Made by a program: the position numbers and the translations under genes. Under the pieces are notes generated by a model that did not search any database, was not told the DNA's origin, and worked only from the letters and a program-made list of their open reading frames with translations. From NCBI GenBank assembly GCA_025765595.1, contig JAIVFH010000017.1, forward strand, positions 124,001 to 188,000: 64,000 nucleotides of DNA. Reading direction: 5' to 3'. The DNA comes from Obelidium mucronatum (taxonomy: Eukaryota > Chytridiomycota > Chytridiomycetes > Chytridiales > Chytriomycetaceae). How positions within the stretch are numbered: position 1 is the stretch's first letter; each line of letters begins with the position of its first letter. Positions 1 through 10,215 of this stretch are shown here, piece by piece.

Positions 1-13
1 AGAGTGAAGTGGT

Positions 14-1315
14 TTAATCATCATCACTGTCGTCAATGACACGACGTTTCGCAAGCGGTTTTTTCGCTGAGCTGGTTGGCTCATCGTCTTCCCTGCGCGA
101 TCGTTTTGCAGCTCTTAGCTTTTCTTCACGTCTGCGCTCATCCTCACTGTCGGAAGCCGCTTCTTCGACATCATCGTCTTCCACTAAAAAAAAAGAAATA
201 AGAGATCCAACGAAATCATGTATACAATTGAAAATTCATACCAAAGTCTTCTTCATATGCGTCCAAGTTTGTAGCCACTGGTCTTCTTCGTGCTCGATCT
301 CCGGCAGTATCATCGTCAGAAAACTCTTCGTATCTCCGACCGCTATATCTGTCATTTCCGCGGTCGCCTCCGCCGCCACCACCATATGCCATTGCAGTCT
401 TTTGACGTTCTGCTTGCATTTTTTTGGCTGCTTGGATAGCTTCACGCTCTCTCTATAAATGTATTTACATGAGAAAGGAATCCAATTAACCAGAAAAACA
501 ACACACACCTTTTCAGCTTCTTTCCTCGCTTGAACAGGATCATGATTGATATCCGTAAACAGACGCGTACCCAGAGCAGACTTGTGTTTCTTGACGATGG
601 CAGCATTCATTCTCTTGAATGTGGGCCCGTTCTTTGCCGACACAAACATGACAGTGGATTTAACCTTGAGATGCGTCTGCAGCACGTTTTCAGCGGGGTG
701 CTTTGAGGCCAGGTAGTGGTTCGCCTTGAGACTCGACTTGATGGTGCAGTCGAAGACCTCGTTGTTGAGCAGCAGCGAGAAGGAGCCGTCTGACCAGCGG
801 ATGACGCGCGCGTTCGAGTCTTTCGCCATGGACGCAGCGGCCCTGTTTGCGTAGCGCCACCGCACCGTGTTTTCGGCGCGCAGCCGCGCCTCGTCGTCGG
901 CCGCATCGAACGCCGCCAGGCTGGCGGCGTCGAACGGCCGCGCGTCGACGCCCAGAAAGTGCGGCACTTTCGCGAGGTGCGTCGCGGCGCCGCCGGGGCC
1001 TGGCGGCGGCGCCTTGGCGAGAAAGAGCGTGTCTCTTTCTCCGTCTTTGTCTTCTTCTTCGTCTTCTTCTTTTTCTTTTCTTTCTTCTTCTTCTTCTTCT
1101 TCTTCGTCTCTTTGCTGTTCGGGTTCGGGTTCGGGTTCGGGTTCTTTTTGGTCGTAAACAGCTTCAGTCACTCCCACGTCATCGCCTTCGTCGTCAGACA
1201 CTTCTCCTCCAAACAAATCTTCGAACGAGTCGTTGGCATCGTTGGCATCGTTGGCGTTGTCGGCGTTGTCGGCGTTGCTCTCGTGGTCTGAATAGTCGAC
1301 TTTGTCTTCGTCCAT
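14..1315 (-). CDS. LEO1: PAF1 complex subunit Leo1
   Basis: Three exons (1315-509, 452-242, 183-14), 395 aa. The N-terminal third is very acidic with D/E runs and a PEPEPE stretch. The conserved Leo1 core follows: PHFLGVDARPFD, then a strand-rich part with ENTVRWRYA, ARVIRWSDGSFSLLLNNEVF and FKRMNAAIVKKHKSALGTRLF. The tail is charged, with R/K and D/E repeats ending SDDD. This is the order seen in Leo1 of the RNA polymerase II-associated PAF1 complex, which acts on elongating polymerase in the nucleus. Both introns have GT..AG ends (donors GTGTGT and GTATGA) and keep frame. The start is the first ATG after a short AT-rich gap shared with the divergent neighbour. Family call is firm; exact splice edges are my reading. 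Confidence 0.9.
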
Positions 1316-1367
1316 TATATTTTTAAATTAATTAATATTTAATAAATAATATAATTATTTAAAAGCA
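1316..1367. promoter_or_regulatory. 52-bp divergent promoter region between LEO1 and the next gene
   Basis: Only 52 bases separate the two divergent start codons, and almost all are A or T with TTAATTAATATTTAAT-like words. Both 5' untranslated regions and any shared promoter must fit here or overlap the coding starts. Confidence 0.5.
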
Positions 1368-1990
1368 ATGTTTGATGAAAACATCCAAGTTACTTCGGGA
1401 CAACTGCTTCTTCTTTCCGACGCCGATTCGTTCGCGTCCTTCACTCTGCATTCGGCTCTGGAAGCCATCGACAAACAGAAACAAAGTTTGAGCAAGCAGC
1501 TTCAAGTTGCCAACAGTGCTAGTACGCGCATCAACAATGCGAAAGAATGTGAAACCGATGCTTCCAATGAATTGAATAGTCTCCGGGAGGCATCAAGCGC
1601 GTTTGCCTCATTTGCTGATGCATTTTCAGGAAAAAGGTCGCCCTCCAACAACCTGTCTGGCAGCAAGGATGATGGAGACTCAACATCTCTTTTTGATTCC
1701 CGTATCAAGGCCTGGTTGCCTCTTCAACAGCCATACTCGTTCACTCCTAAACTAGATGAGGCTATTCTTGAGTTTCACTCCACATTTATTCCATTTCAAC
1801 AGGTATGTGTACTAGTGCACGTGTACCAGTCGTCTCATCCGATTCATGATTTCAGAAATTGGACCTTCTTCAATCCATTGAACGCGATATGAAAAGCGTC
1901 CATACTTCCTTGACTGGATCTACGGAACTCACTGACCTTTCTTCAAATGCCGCAACTCTACGCCGAGAACTGCTGACATTAAAATCATAA
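1368..1990 (+). CDS. Hypothetical coiled-coil protein
   Basis: Two exons (1368-1802, 1856-1990) joined in phase 0 by a 53-nt GT..AG intron, 189 aa. I do not recognise the family. What can be seen: an N-terminal region rich in Ser/Leu, a predicted helical stretch (ALEAIDKQKQSLSKQLQ), a Ser/Asp-rich middle, and a second helical segment at the C-terminus (LDLLQSIERDMKSVHTSL and TLRRELLTLKS). No signal peptide or membrane segment is visible. It is divergently paired with LEO1, which by itself says little about its job. A small coiled-coil subunit of a complex is a guess. Confidence 0.6.
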
Positions 1991-2091
1991 ATAATCATAT
2001 TTACTTTTCAATAATTCACGCAATAAAAAAAAATAGTCCCGCATCAGCAAATAATAATAGCATTGTCGAAAAATAAGAATACATAGTCCTT

Positions 2092-3290
2092 TCACTCAAC
2101 GCTAGCCAAAAAGAGCTTTCCAACTCTCATTCTTTCTTCAACAGTCACCAACTCTCTCAACTTGACTTTCACCTCTTCGCTAATGTTCCCATACTGCAAA
2201 CACGCTGCAACAACAATCAATAACGAGTATCCCGGACGACTGACTTCACGTAACCGCTCATAGGTAATATTCTGGTCGTGCATAATAATGTATTCGACGC
2301 GCTTGATGGCCGCATACGGGATCTTATCCACATTGGAACGCAAATTCGACACCCAATTTTTGAAATCATAACGCGTCATTTGCTTTTTGATGGAGGCCCA
2401 GGTTTGCGGTTCGAATGCAGCAAAATCTTGCACTGATGATGATGATGAAGCGAGGCCAGAGGAGTTGGTATCTACTGTTCCAGTATTGTTGGCGATGTTG
2501 AGGCTTGTAAGGGATGAGGAAAGGCTGTCACTTGATGTTCCTTCAGCGCGTTTTGAAAGCACAGGGATAGTCACGGGTGGGCCCTTCAATATACACAAGC
2601 ATTCGCAGACAGTTTTAAGTTCCTCGGGGGGCGTAGCATACCAACTATGAAACCAGGGATTTTTTAAGAGAAAGTTTCAAGATTGGGTCCAACTTTGGGG
2701 GGTGTGCCACCGACCAACCAAACCACCCACCCCCCACCCCTATAAAAAAAAAGACAAACTTACATGGCCTCCGTAAGGTCATTCATTGAAATATTTCTAA
2801 GAAACTGTTTGTAATGTCTCAAGTGGGGTCTTTTCTCAACTTCCAAAAGATCATGTTCTTGACCCAACGTTTTCAAGCTGGCTTCCAGGGTTTCCACAGC
2901 GGTTCTCATCCGGTCTCGCAGAATAATGTTTGCAAGAGACTGCATTCGTTTCCCAACAAGTCTCATTTGAAGGAGGCTTGGGGACGGCATTTGATGGCAT
3001 ACAAGCAACAGCAGCTCATTGGGAAGTTGCTGGTGGATGGGTCGCCTGGAAGAGCGACTCGATGCGATGCTTGCAAGAGTATTGGTGTGGCTGAAAGTGG
3101 AGAGGGGAAGCAGAGGGAGTTGCGCTTCGATCACTGGAGCGTTGGAAGCAGTGTTTAAAGAGCATGCACTGTCTGTTACGGATTCTTGATCATTCAGGCC
3201 CAAGCAGCTAAAGTCCTCTACAATGATTGCAGGAGCTGCTGTCGTCTCAACCATCATTTCGTCGCTGTGGGTCGATGTGATGGGAGACAT
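2092..3290 (-). CDS. F-box protein with a dynein-stalk-like C-terminal half
   Basis: Two exons (3290-2764, 2644-2092), 359 aa, intron GTAAGT..CATAG of 119 nt. Residues 1-80 are low complexity. An F-box-like motif follows at about 87-125 (LPNELLLLVCHQMPSPSLLQMRLVGKR in outline), which in other proteins binds Skp1. A helix (about 125-150) leads into a segment with the conserved order of the dynein heavy-chain stalk and microtubule-binding region: DLTEAIWYATPPEELKTV, CECLCILKGPP, then after a Ser-rich insert TWASIKKQMTRYDFKNWV, DKIPYAAIKRVEYI and REVSRPGYSLLIVVAACLQY. Dyneins have at the same places the NPP..VK motif, VC.L.G.KP, W...KK.L.D..F, the IP motif and the SxAxxGLxxWV motif. No AAA+ motor is present. 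I infer descent from a dynein stalk or convergence; function unknown. See findings. Confidence 0.7.
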
Positions 3291-3428
3291 AGGCCAGTTT
3301 CGGGAATCTCGAACAAAAAAGTAAGATACTCTAAAACACGTCCCTTCTTTCTAAAACATTTCAAGCCCCGCACCCCCCCTAAACGCAAAAAATTCCCAAA
3401 AAAACTACCAGTTTATTCAAGCATTCCT

Positions 3429-5695
3429 TCAAGCCAAATCCCTCTCCACCATCTGAGCACAGATTGGGTGATAAAAGCCCTTGTGCTTCAAAAAAGTCTC
3501 CCTGGCAAGCTTTTCCCCCGCTGTAGAACACTTTTTGAGCGCACGGTAGAGTGGTCGCACGTACTTCATTCTCCCCATGGTCGTGACGAAATCAACAACC
3601 TCCGGGAAAATCACTTCTCTCCCGCTCGCAAGACACAGCTCTTGCCATCTGCAGCGAATCTCGCAGTTTCTGCCCACAGTGAATTTGTAGACTGAATCCA
3701 TGGTATCCAAGACTGCGATCGAGAACTTGACTCCGTTGGCAGAGGATGCTTCAGTCATCAAAGTCTCCAAAAAGACAACTGTTTGGTTGGTGGAAAACTC
3801 GGAAATATCTTTTTCCGAGAAATTGTGAGAAGGGACTGGGTTCTTGGCGTAGTCAGTCCAGCGGGTGGCAAGGCTTTTGCATGCCTCTGCAAGGGACTGG
3901 TCAAACTTGTTCTCAACTGGAGGCTTGTAGATTGAAAAACAATTGAGTCAGTTGGTTGACATCAAAAAAGAAAAAAACGGAACCAACAACATACCATTCC
4001 AGAAGCAAAGAACCAAGTATCCCAGTCAACCGTGTTGAGAATGTCCACCTTCTCCTGCCCAAAAGTCTTTTCAAAGTAGGCATACAAGTTATCCTTGAAC
4101 TGAAACGAGTTGATGGACTTGTGACTGAACGTCTCGACATGGTTCCGCAAGTATCCATCAAAGACTTCACTTCCACCCAAAATGCTCTCCAAATAAAACA
4201 GCAAATGGAACCCCTTTTCATACGGTACCGTTGAGAAGGCGTCATCAGGGTCGCATCCCTTCAAGTCTTGCACAAGGCGACAGAATTGTGGAGTCTTGAT
4301 CTCATTGTAGTGATCAACAGATTCTTGTAACGCCTTCACACCCAGCAGAGCAGAAAAGTGACGTGCGGGTTCTCCGTGGAGTCTGGAAACGATACGGCGT
4401 TCGATAAACATTGTGAATCCTTCATTCAACCAGAAATGCTCCCATGAGGCTGAGGTGACAAGGTTGCCCATCCAGGAATGGGCGATTTCGTGTGCAACAA
4501 CGTCGACAAGGGACCGGTCGCCAGCAAGAAGCGATGGAGTGACAAAAGTCTGACGACAAAAAAGAAATCAGACAAGGAACCAGCAAAGGAGCACCAAAAA
4601 CCCATACCAAACACGGATTCTCCATTCCTCCATACGGGAAACTCGCTGGCAAAACAAGCAAATCATACACTCCCCACACGTAGGGAGTCAAAATCTCTTC
4701 TCCTGTTTTGATAAACAGCTCCGTGTCCTGGAATTCCCAGGCAGCCTTCTCGACTACTTCCGGCTCGCTCCACACCGTGGTTCGTGGACCCACGCGTTTT
4801 CCTTCAATGTTGCCGACGGCGAGGGCAATCAGGTAACTGGGGATGGAGATTTGTTGGGTAAAGTTGCATGTTTTGACGTTTCCTGAAACAGTTTCGGATG
4901 TGGGAACGGCGCTCATTAACGCGCGAAGATGGGAGGGGCATCTGATTTCAGCCGTGTCTATCGGATGAAAAATGGGTGAATGAGAGGTGGATGGTTTTTC
5001 TAAGACGGCTCTAATCGAAACTCACATTTGAGCTTCACGTAGGGAGAATCTTGAATAGGCGCCAGTGTACGTGCATAAATTGGTTGGCATTGAGTGAACA
5101 TGTATGGATGCTTCTTTCCCACAGTTTGGCTGCGGTTGGTTAAAGCATCAATCGATTAGAATAAGTATTGACGTGGAAAGAAAAAGTCCAAAGCTTGTAC
5201 AAAATACCTGGGTTCCAGCCACTGTGCCGCCAAACATCCGTCTTTGGAGGTTCTGTAAAAGACTTGGACACTGACTTGGTCCCCGACTTGCAGACCCTCA
5301 TTCAAAGGAATGCGAAGAGGGGCTCCATAGCACGCATCAATGTCTCCAAGAACGTATGCTACCTGCGAATCGTTGACAAGGGTCTTTTCAATGAGCAGGT
5401 TTTTGGTGTCCTGTCCAAGAAAAAACTGCATTAGAGCCACGACAGCATTGACAATGAGAGCAAACGAAGAAAGAGAAACATCGCCAAGAGGTTTTGCATA
5501 AAAGATAGAGCGTGCCCAGATAGTTACCAGAACCAGTTCTTTCACTCCAGCTTCCACAACAGTGCACTTGTGTGTGACGGAACCAATCAGGATGTGGTTG
5601 AAGAAGTCGGTTTCAAGCGACAAATGCACAGTTGTAATTGCAATCTGGTGGGCGTTTGCATATGAGTTTGGGTCGAAAGGCGCCGTGAAGCACAT
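3429..5695 (-). CDS. M1 aminopeptidase, leukotriene A4 hydrolase type
   Basis: Six exons (5695-5528, 5410-5208, 5129-5026, 4957-4608, 4549-3995, 3923-3429), 624 aa, the usual length of the LTA4H/Rap subfamily. Order seen: N-terminal beta domain with [21 protein letters not shown], the substrate motif PYGGMENP, the zinc site HEIAHSWMG followed by NEGFT (second zinc Glu), and a C-terminal helical domain ending in VERDLA. All zinc and GGMEN residues are present, so it should be an active zinc aminopeptidase, possibly also an epoxide hydrolase as in yeast and animals. Likely cytosolic, since no signal peptide is seen. Intron 5 ends in ACAAG rather than YAG. The start is the first ATG with A-rich context, upstream of the conserved beta domain. 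Confidence 0.9.
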
Positions 5696-6091
5696 TTTTT
5701 GTTGGATTCCGAAAACTTCCGAACCGATGGTAACAGCTGAATTGAATACTGACTAATAATGTCCGAATGTATTGGCTACGGCATAGACGTCTTTCTTAAT
5801 CATTCTTTCGCTGGAAAGATCTGGTGGTGGAAAATATCTTTATTGGCGACAATACAAATAATTTAAAGAGTTGCCATCGAAATGGATATTAAAGGCAGAG
5901 TCCGAAAATAACACGGCATGATTTTATTTCGAGTTTATCCGATGTTCCGAAAAATAACTATGCACGAGTTTATCCGATGTGTGGGTGGAAGTTGGAATTT
6001 CATCCACGATTTCTGATCTACAAAAAGGCCAAAAACCTCACTGAAAAGACAACACAACCAACCACCACCACGTTTCATCCAGCCAGCCACG
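5696..6091. other. Intergenic region, divergent promoters of the M1 peptidase and the HAC1-like gene
   Basis: No coding sequence is seen. The right end is the untranslated leader of the bZIP gene. Positions 6051-6060 are perfectly complementary to 7311-7320 inside the proposed long intron of that gene. Confidence 0.4.
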
Positions 6092-7758
6092 ATGCTCACA
6101 ATGTTCCAACAGCCTGTGCTCCTGCCTCCTGCGCCACAACAGCATAAAGCCCTCAAACGGCGACGAAGCGACTCCCCCTCAGACGAAACTGAGCTGCCTG
6201 AGGCACCGCCCGGTGTTGACGCAGAGGCATACGCAGAGGCTGTTGGAACGAGCAAGAGCAAGCGAACCCCGTCTCAGCGCGAGGTGATCAAGCAGGCTAG
6301 GTGAGCTATCGAAGAGATGATTGCTGGGATACCCCTCTCTAACACAATCCCCACACAGAATCGTACGCAACCGTATTGCCGCCCAAACAAGTCGCGACAA
6401 GAAGCGACGAACCTTCGAAGACCTCGAAGTCACCAACGCATCCCTGATGAATCGCCTCGAGGCGATGGACAAACTCAACGCAGAACTCCTGGCCCAAGTG
6501 AAGGCCCTTTCTCACCAAGTGGCCTCATTGACCGCCTCTTCGTCTTCGGCTTCCTGCAGCATGGCCTCTTTGGTGCCGCTTCCTGTATCTCCCAGTCTAT
6601 CGTCCCATTCGACTTCCCCAACTCTCTATTCCCACCATGACACTCCGTTGTTTCCAGAGTCGTCACCATCTCACCAATTCTCTCTTTTTCACTCTACTTC
6701 CATTCTTGGTCAAGGCGAGCCAGCAGCGCTCCCCTCGCTAGAAGAATCTGTAAACTGAAACCTTACGTCCAGCTTTGTTGTGTTTAAACGAGCTCCACGA
6801 TTTGCATCTCCTGTCCGTTCTGAAATTGGTTTCCCGCAGCACTTCTTTGTCGCCTTGGGGGTTTTCTGACTGCAAGCACAAGCTGGGATCTGGGCACTTT
6901 TTCTTCCTGATTTGCAGTGTCTTGGCGCCACTGGCACTCGATTGCTCCGCTCAACTATAGTTATTGTTTGGCTTTGGTTATTGCTTGTCTTGGTACTGTA
7001 TTTGAGATGGATCGGACGTGGCATAGAACGATGGATGATGGGGAAATAATCTGCGTTGGAATCAAGAGTTGAGCTGTCGGGAACCGCAATGGAACCTCCT
7101 TGGTTCATTCCGGTCTCTTCGCTGCTTTTCCTCTTGGTTGCGACAAAGGGTTGTTTTTCCAAATTCTTGAATGACATGCCTCGTTCGTTCCTCACAAAGA
7201 CGTGCCATACTAGCAGTTGCCAGTTTCCGGGGTTGAGCATGTTGCATTAAGAGAGTGTCAGTTTGGTTCTAAAGATGTTGTAAAGCGGGGAGGTAAATGT
7301 GACTTGATTCTGGTTGTGTTTTGCTGGTTCGTAACCCCTTTAGGTCGACGAGTTTGTGCGTATGGGCGACCTTTTTCTTGCGCGACACCGGATGCGTTTT
7401 CTGTTGTGGTAGTTGACGGGTTTCTCTGTTCATTTTGATTACGGGTTCTTCGGGTGCTTTACTATCTTGTCGATGTACACTCACAAGTCTCTGTGTGTGT
7501 CGCAGTAGTGGTATTCCCCTTTATGGTTCTTTTGCAGCCGCGACCAAGCTAAATGATGGAAATGGAGTGAATGAGTTGAGTTTTTTGGATGATTTGAACT
7601 TTGATGATGATGTTGTTGGTGGTGGTGATGGGTTGGATGCCGCGTTGGATGCCTTGTTTGCTGGGTTGCCGGATCAAGGACCAACGGACATTTTCGCTCA
7701 CTGTGATGTTGAGACTGTGGAACCAGTATTGGATTTCGCTGAATTCTTGCAGTTTTGA
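6092..7758 (+). CDS. HAC1: HAC1/XBP1-type bZIP factor of the unfolded protein response, with a long intron
   Basis: Exon 1 is 6092-6300 and exon 2 starts at 6359 after a 58-nt GTGAGC..ACACAG intron. Together they encode a basic region of HAC1/XBP1 type (VRNRIAAQTSRDKKRR) and a leucine-zipper helix. Read straight on, the frame closes at 6758 (202 aa). Another frame at 7535-7758 encodes a very acidic tail (LNDGNGVNELSFLDDLNFDD ... FAEFLQF) with no start of its own. The only AATAAA after the gene is at 7790, so one transcript probably spans both. Joining 6723 to 7535 restores frame and gives 265 aa ending in the acidic activation-type domain. In known HAC1/XBP1 mRNAs, ER stress triggers Ire1 cleavage that adds such a tail. 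A weak spliceosomal alternative is a GTCAAG donor near 6708. The bZIP call is firm; the splicing mechanism is inferred. Confidence 0.75.
6713..6735 (+). promoter_or_regulatory. Candidate Ire1 5' cleavage hairpin in the HAC1-like mRNA
   Basis: Arms 6717-6720 (GAGC) and 6728-6731 (GCTC) close a 7-nt loop CAGCAGC at 6721-6727. Three more pairs (6713-6715 with 6733-6735) extend the stem after one C-C mismatch. The loop fits the CNG|CNGN rule of Ire1 sites in HAC1 and XBP1, with the cut after 6723. It lies in the last 12 codons of the unspliced frame, where HAC1 5' sites are found. Confidence 0.6.
7524..7546 (+). promoter_or_regulatory. Candidate Ire1 3' cleavage site in the HAC1-like mRNA
   Basis: The core UUG|CAGC (7532-7538, cut after 7534) shares G|CAGC with the 5' loop. 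A 5-bp stem (7524-7528 with 7542-7546, TGGTT and GACCA) is placed symmetrically around the 7-nt core, but three bases on each side of the core are mostly unpaired and the first loop base is U, not C. Cleavage here gives exact in-frame joining to the acidic tail. Weaker than the 5' hairpin. Confidence 0.4.
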
Positions 7759-7789
7759 CTCCTTTCTTATGAGTTTAGTTTATGTGTAC

Positions 7790-7795
7790 AATAAA
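7790..7795 (+). terminator. AATAAA polyadenylation signal of the HAC1-like gene
   Basis: AATAAA 32 bases after the stop codon of the acidic tail. I see none between the first stop (6758) and this point, which supports one transcript covering both coding parts. Confidence 0.6.
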
Positions 7796-7800
7796 TCTTG

Positions 7801-8526
7801 GTTTCGTTGAAATCGTCTTGTCGCTTATCTTATGCTTAAGTCTGGCTTACCATATAGTTGGATGTTGCTACTTACATGATCCTCCAGAACTCACAAGCGC
7901 TCGCAAGTCACAGTAGCGGATTGCGTCTCTGAAAAGTATTTGCCAGTTGACAACGTTGACGTGGATTGTGTCAGTGAAAACGACTGATCGAGCAACGATG
8001 AGTCAAAACAGGGCAACTTTCGATCAGCTTACATTTTGAGCCCCGGCAACAACCGCCAAAGCTGTCATATCCGGGAAGCACAAATAGCACTCAACGAAAT
8101 TGATTCACGTCCGTCATACGCCCTCTCCGGCTCGCTCGGATCGCTTATCGCACAAAAGTTACAGGTTTGGAAAGTCAAGCCCAATTTTAAGTGTCTAATT
8201 TTTTTTTTGGCAGACACAGGGAGGCTCCTTTTATTTGTAAGCAGTCGTGCTGCCCTCCAGACTGCGATATCGCTCTAAACTCTTGACCGCTTATGAATTT
8301 TTGGGTGCTCTATGCCTTCTGAGGTATGGCTCCCTTGGGAATGATCAAGTAGCAGAACTTCGAACTTTGGGTGCCTTGCCAACATAAAAGATTTTCTCCT
8401 CTTTCAATGGAGATAGAGCGACGTGACGCTGACGACTCGAAATTCCTATGCATGCTCCTTGAGAAAAAAAAGGGTATAAATGCAACGTCTTCCCGCCAGT
8501 TTCTTTTCCTTAAAAAAAAACAAAAC
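7801..8526. other. Intergenic region upstream of the CBM9-like gene
   Basis: I see no supported gene. The last 60 bases contain GTATAAA (8473-8481 area) and an A-rich stretch just before the start codon, consistent with a promoter and leader. Confidence 0.4.
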
Positions 8527-9331
8527 ATGCTCGCCTCTGCTATTCTCTCCCTTGCTGCCGCTGCTACCGTTGCCACAGCTCAAACTTTGAACTGCCCCAA
8601 GCCAAATGTGACTCCCATCTACCGATGCAATGCCCAAGGTGTCAACATCGCGTCCGTCCAGATCGCACAGAATCTTGGTGACCGTAGCTTGTATGCGGCC
8701 CCATCTACCGTGTCTATTTGCTACACCGATGATGCTATCAAGTTGAACTTCTTGAACACCAAGGAACCATACTACGCCGTTAACCCAGCTTACGGCCACA
8801 ACGACAACATTTGGGAGCAGACTGTTGCTGAGGCATTCATTGTCAACGTTCCAAGCTACGACGTTGACCCAACTACTTACCTTGAATTCGAGGTTTCCCC
8901 AACCAACCAGACCTACTCTGCCTTCATCTACAACCCATCCAAGGTACATCTTCAATGATCAATTGTTATTGCGACATAGTTCTAAATTGAAATTGCTATT
9001 CCAGGTTCGCACTGCTGGAACTCCATTCGACCACTTCTTTGTTGGTAGTCAGCCAATCGACTCCACCAACAGCTGCAAGGACGGCCGCTGCGCCCGTTTC
9101 AACGGAATCACTGCCGCTACCACCACCAACAAGGCCCAAAAGACATGGACTTCCGATGTTTCCCTCCCATTGGCCCTCTTCAATGTGAACCGTCCAGCGG
9201 GAACCATCTGGAGAGCCAACTTCTTCAGAACCACCTTTGACGGCAAGGACCAGACATACGGTGCCTGGAATGCTCCTAATGTTATCAGCTTCCACCAAGT
9301 TCCATGCTTTGGAACTCTCCAGTTCTTCTAA
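8527..9331 (+). CDS. Secreted CBM9-like domain protein, intact copy
   Basis: Two exons (8527-8943, 9005-9331), 247 aa, phase-0 intron of 61 nt. Residues 1-19 are a clear signal peptide (MLASAILSLAAAATVATAQ). The mature part has the features of the CBM9-like/DOMON-type carbohydrate-binding fold of fungal secreted proteins: alternating strands, NDNIWEQTVAEAFI, TYLEFEVSPTNQTYSAFIYNPS, and WTSDVSLPLALFNV before WRANFFRT. Several Cys (CPKP, YRC, CKDGRC, CFG) may form disulfides. The substrate is unknown. Codon use is strongly biased to C-ending codons, suggesting high expression. A near-identical broken copy lies 1.7 kb downstream in the same direction. Family call is moderate. Confidence 0.7.
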
Positions 9332-10215
9332 ATCTCCTTTTTTACGAAAGACCACCGCCTCCCAGCACCCCAACTAAAATGCCAAAGTGCGAACCTGATT
9401 ACATGAAATGAAATAAAAAAACAGCTTCTATCTCGTTATCAGTTTTTCGGGTACTTTGGAGTGATTGTGTGGTATTGGAGTTTGGAGTGTGACTTAGCTT
9501 TCTTGTGATTCATGAAGATCCTTGATGCTTGAGAAGCAAGGTAACAATGGCCATCGGTGTATTTGGAAGCGATTCGAGTGGAGCAATGTAGACACAGTTG
9601 ACAGACACAGAAGAGTGATATGAGTATGGGAGGCACCGTGCCTTGGAGGTGTCAGCAAAATTTTTTTCGTCACGTGAAAACGTTCTGTTTTTTTCTTTCT
9701 AGAAATGGCAAAGAAGACAGAGAGCCAAAGATGAGGGAATCTTATACGTGTATGTATTTGAGATAAGAGTAATGGTCTGTACATGAAAAAATAGAGGGCC
9801 AGTACGATTTAAAATTAGAGACTGACTCTTTTCTTCCGTGAAGTGCCGAAACGGAATTTTTTTTGCTTAAGGAAATTTCTTGGAAGTTTGACATGGTAGG
9901 TAGTACAAGGTCAGAAACGTTCAAAAACATCAGTATAGGTCCTAACCCCTTTATGCACATGTCAAAGCGAGTTTCAGCGAATCAAAGACCCCCCCCCCCC
10001 CCCCCCCCGTAGAGCCAGAATCCACCCTCAAATACGAAATGACAAGACGAACTGGAGACGAACATGATAGGGCCTGAAAATTTGTCGAAAATTTGATCAA
10101 TTAAGAAATGCAATTTTCGGAAGGCTCAAAGTTAAAGTATAAATTCAGGCAACTCCTCTCACTTTTGAACACAGAATCAAAAGCTTCCCCTTCAAAAACC
10201 GAAAAAGAACAAAAA
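9332..10215. other. Intergenic region between the two CBM9-like copies
   Basis: No gene is seen. It contains a run of 20 C at 9989-10008 and the promoter of the second copy, which is much less similar to the first copy's promoter than the coding parts are to each other. Confidence 0.5.
9989..10008. repeat. Poly-C run (20 C)
   Basis: Twenty C in a row upstream of the second CBM9-like copy. A run of 28 G lies just downstream of the same copy, in the opposite base sense on this strand. Confidence 0.9.

Noticed and set aside
847..1326. Plus-strand Arg/Ser-rich open frames opposite LEO1
   Set aside because: They arise from the Glu/Asp codon repeats of LEO1 read backwards (CTT, TCT); no independent support.
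6831..6850. CCGCAGC (6834-6840) as an Ire1 site in the HAC1-like gene
   Set aside because: The core is identical to the XBP1 5' loop, but flanking bases form no stem and it lies after the first stop codon; cutting here does not lead into the acidic tail frame.
6707..7537. Spliceosomal intron from GTCAAG (6708) to TTTTGCAG (7537) in the HAC1-like gene
   Set aside because: It would also keep frame, but the donor is poor and the length is far outside the local range; kept only as the main alternative to Ire1 splicing.
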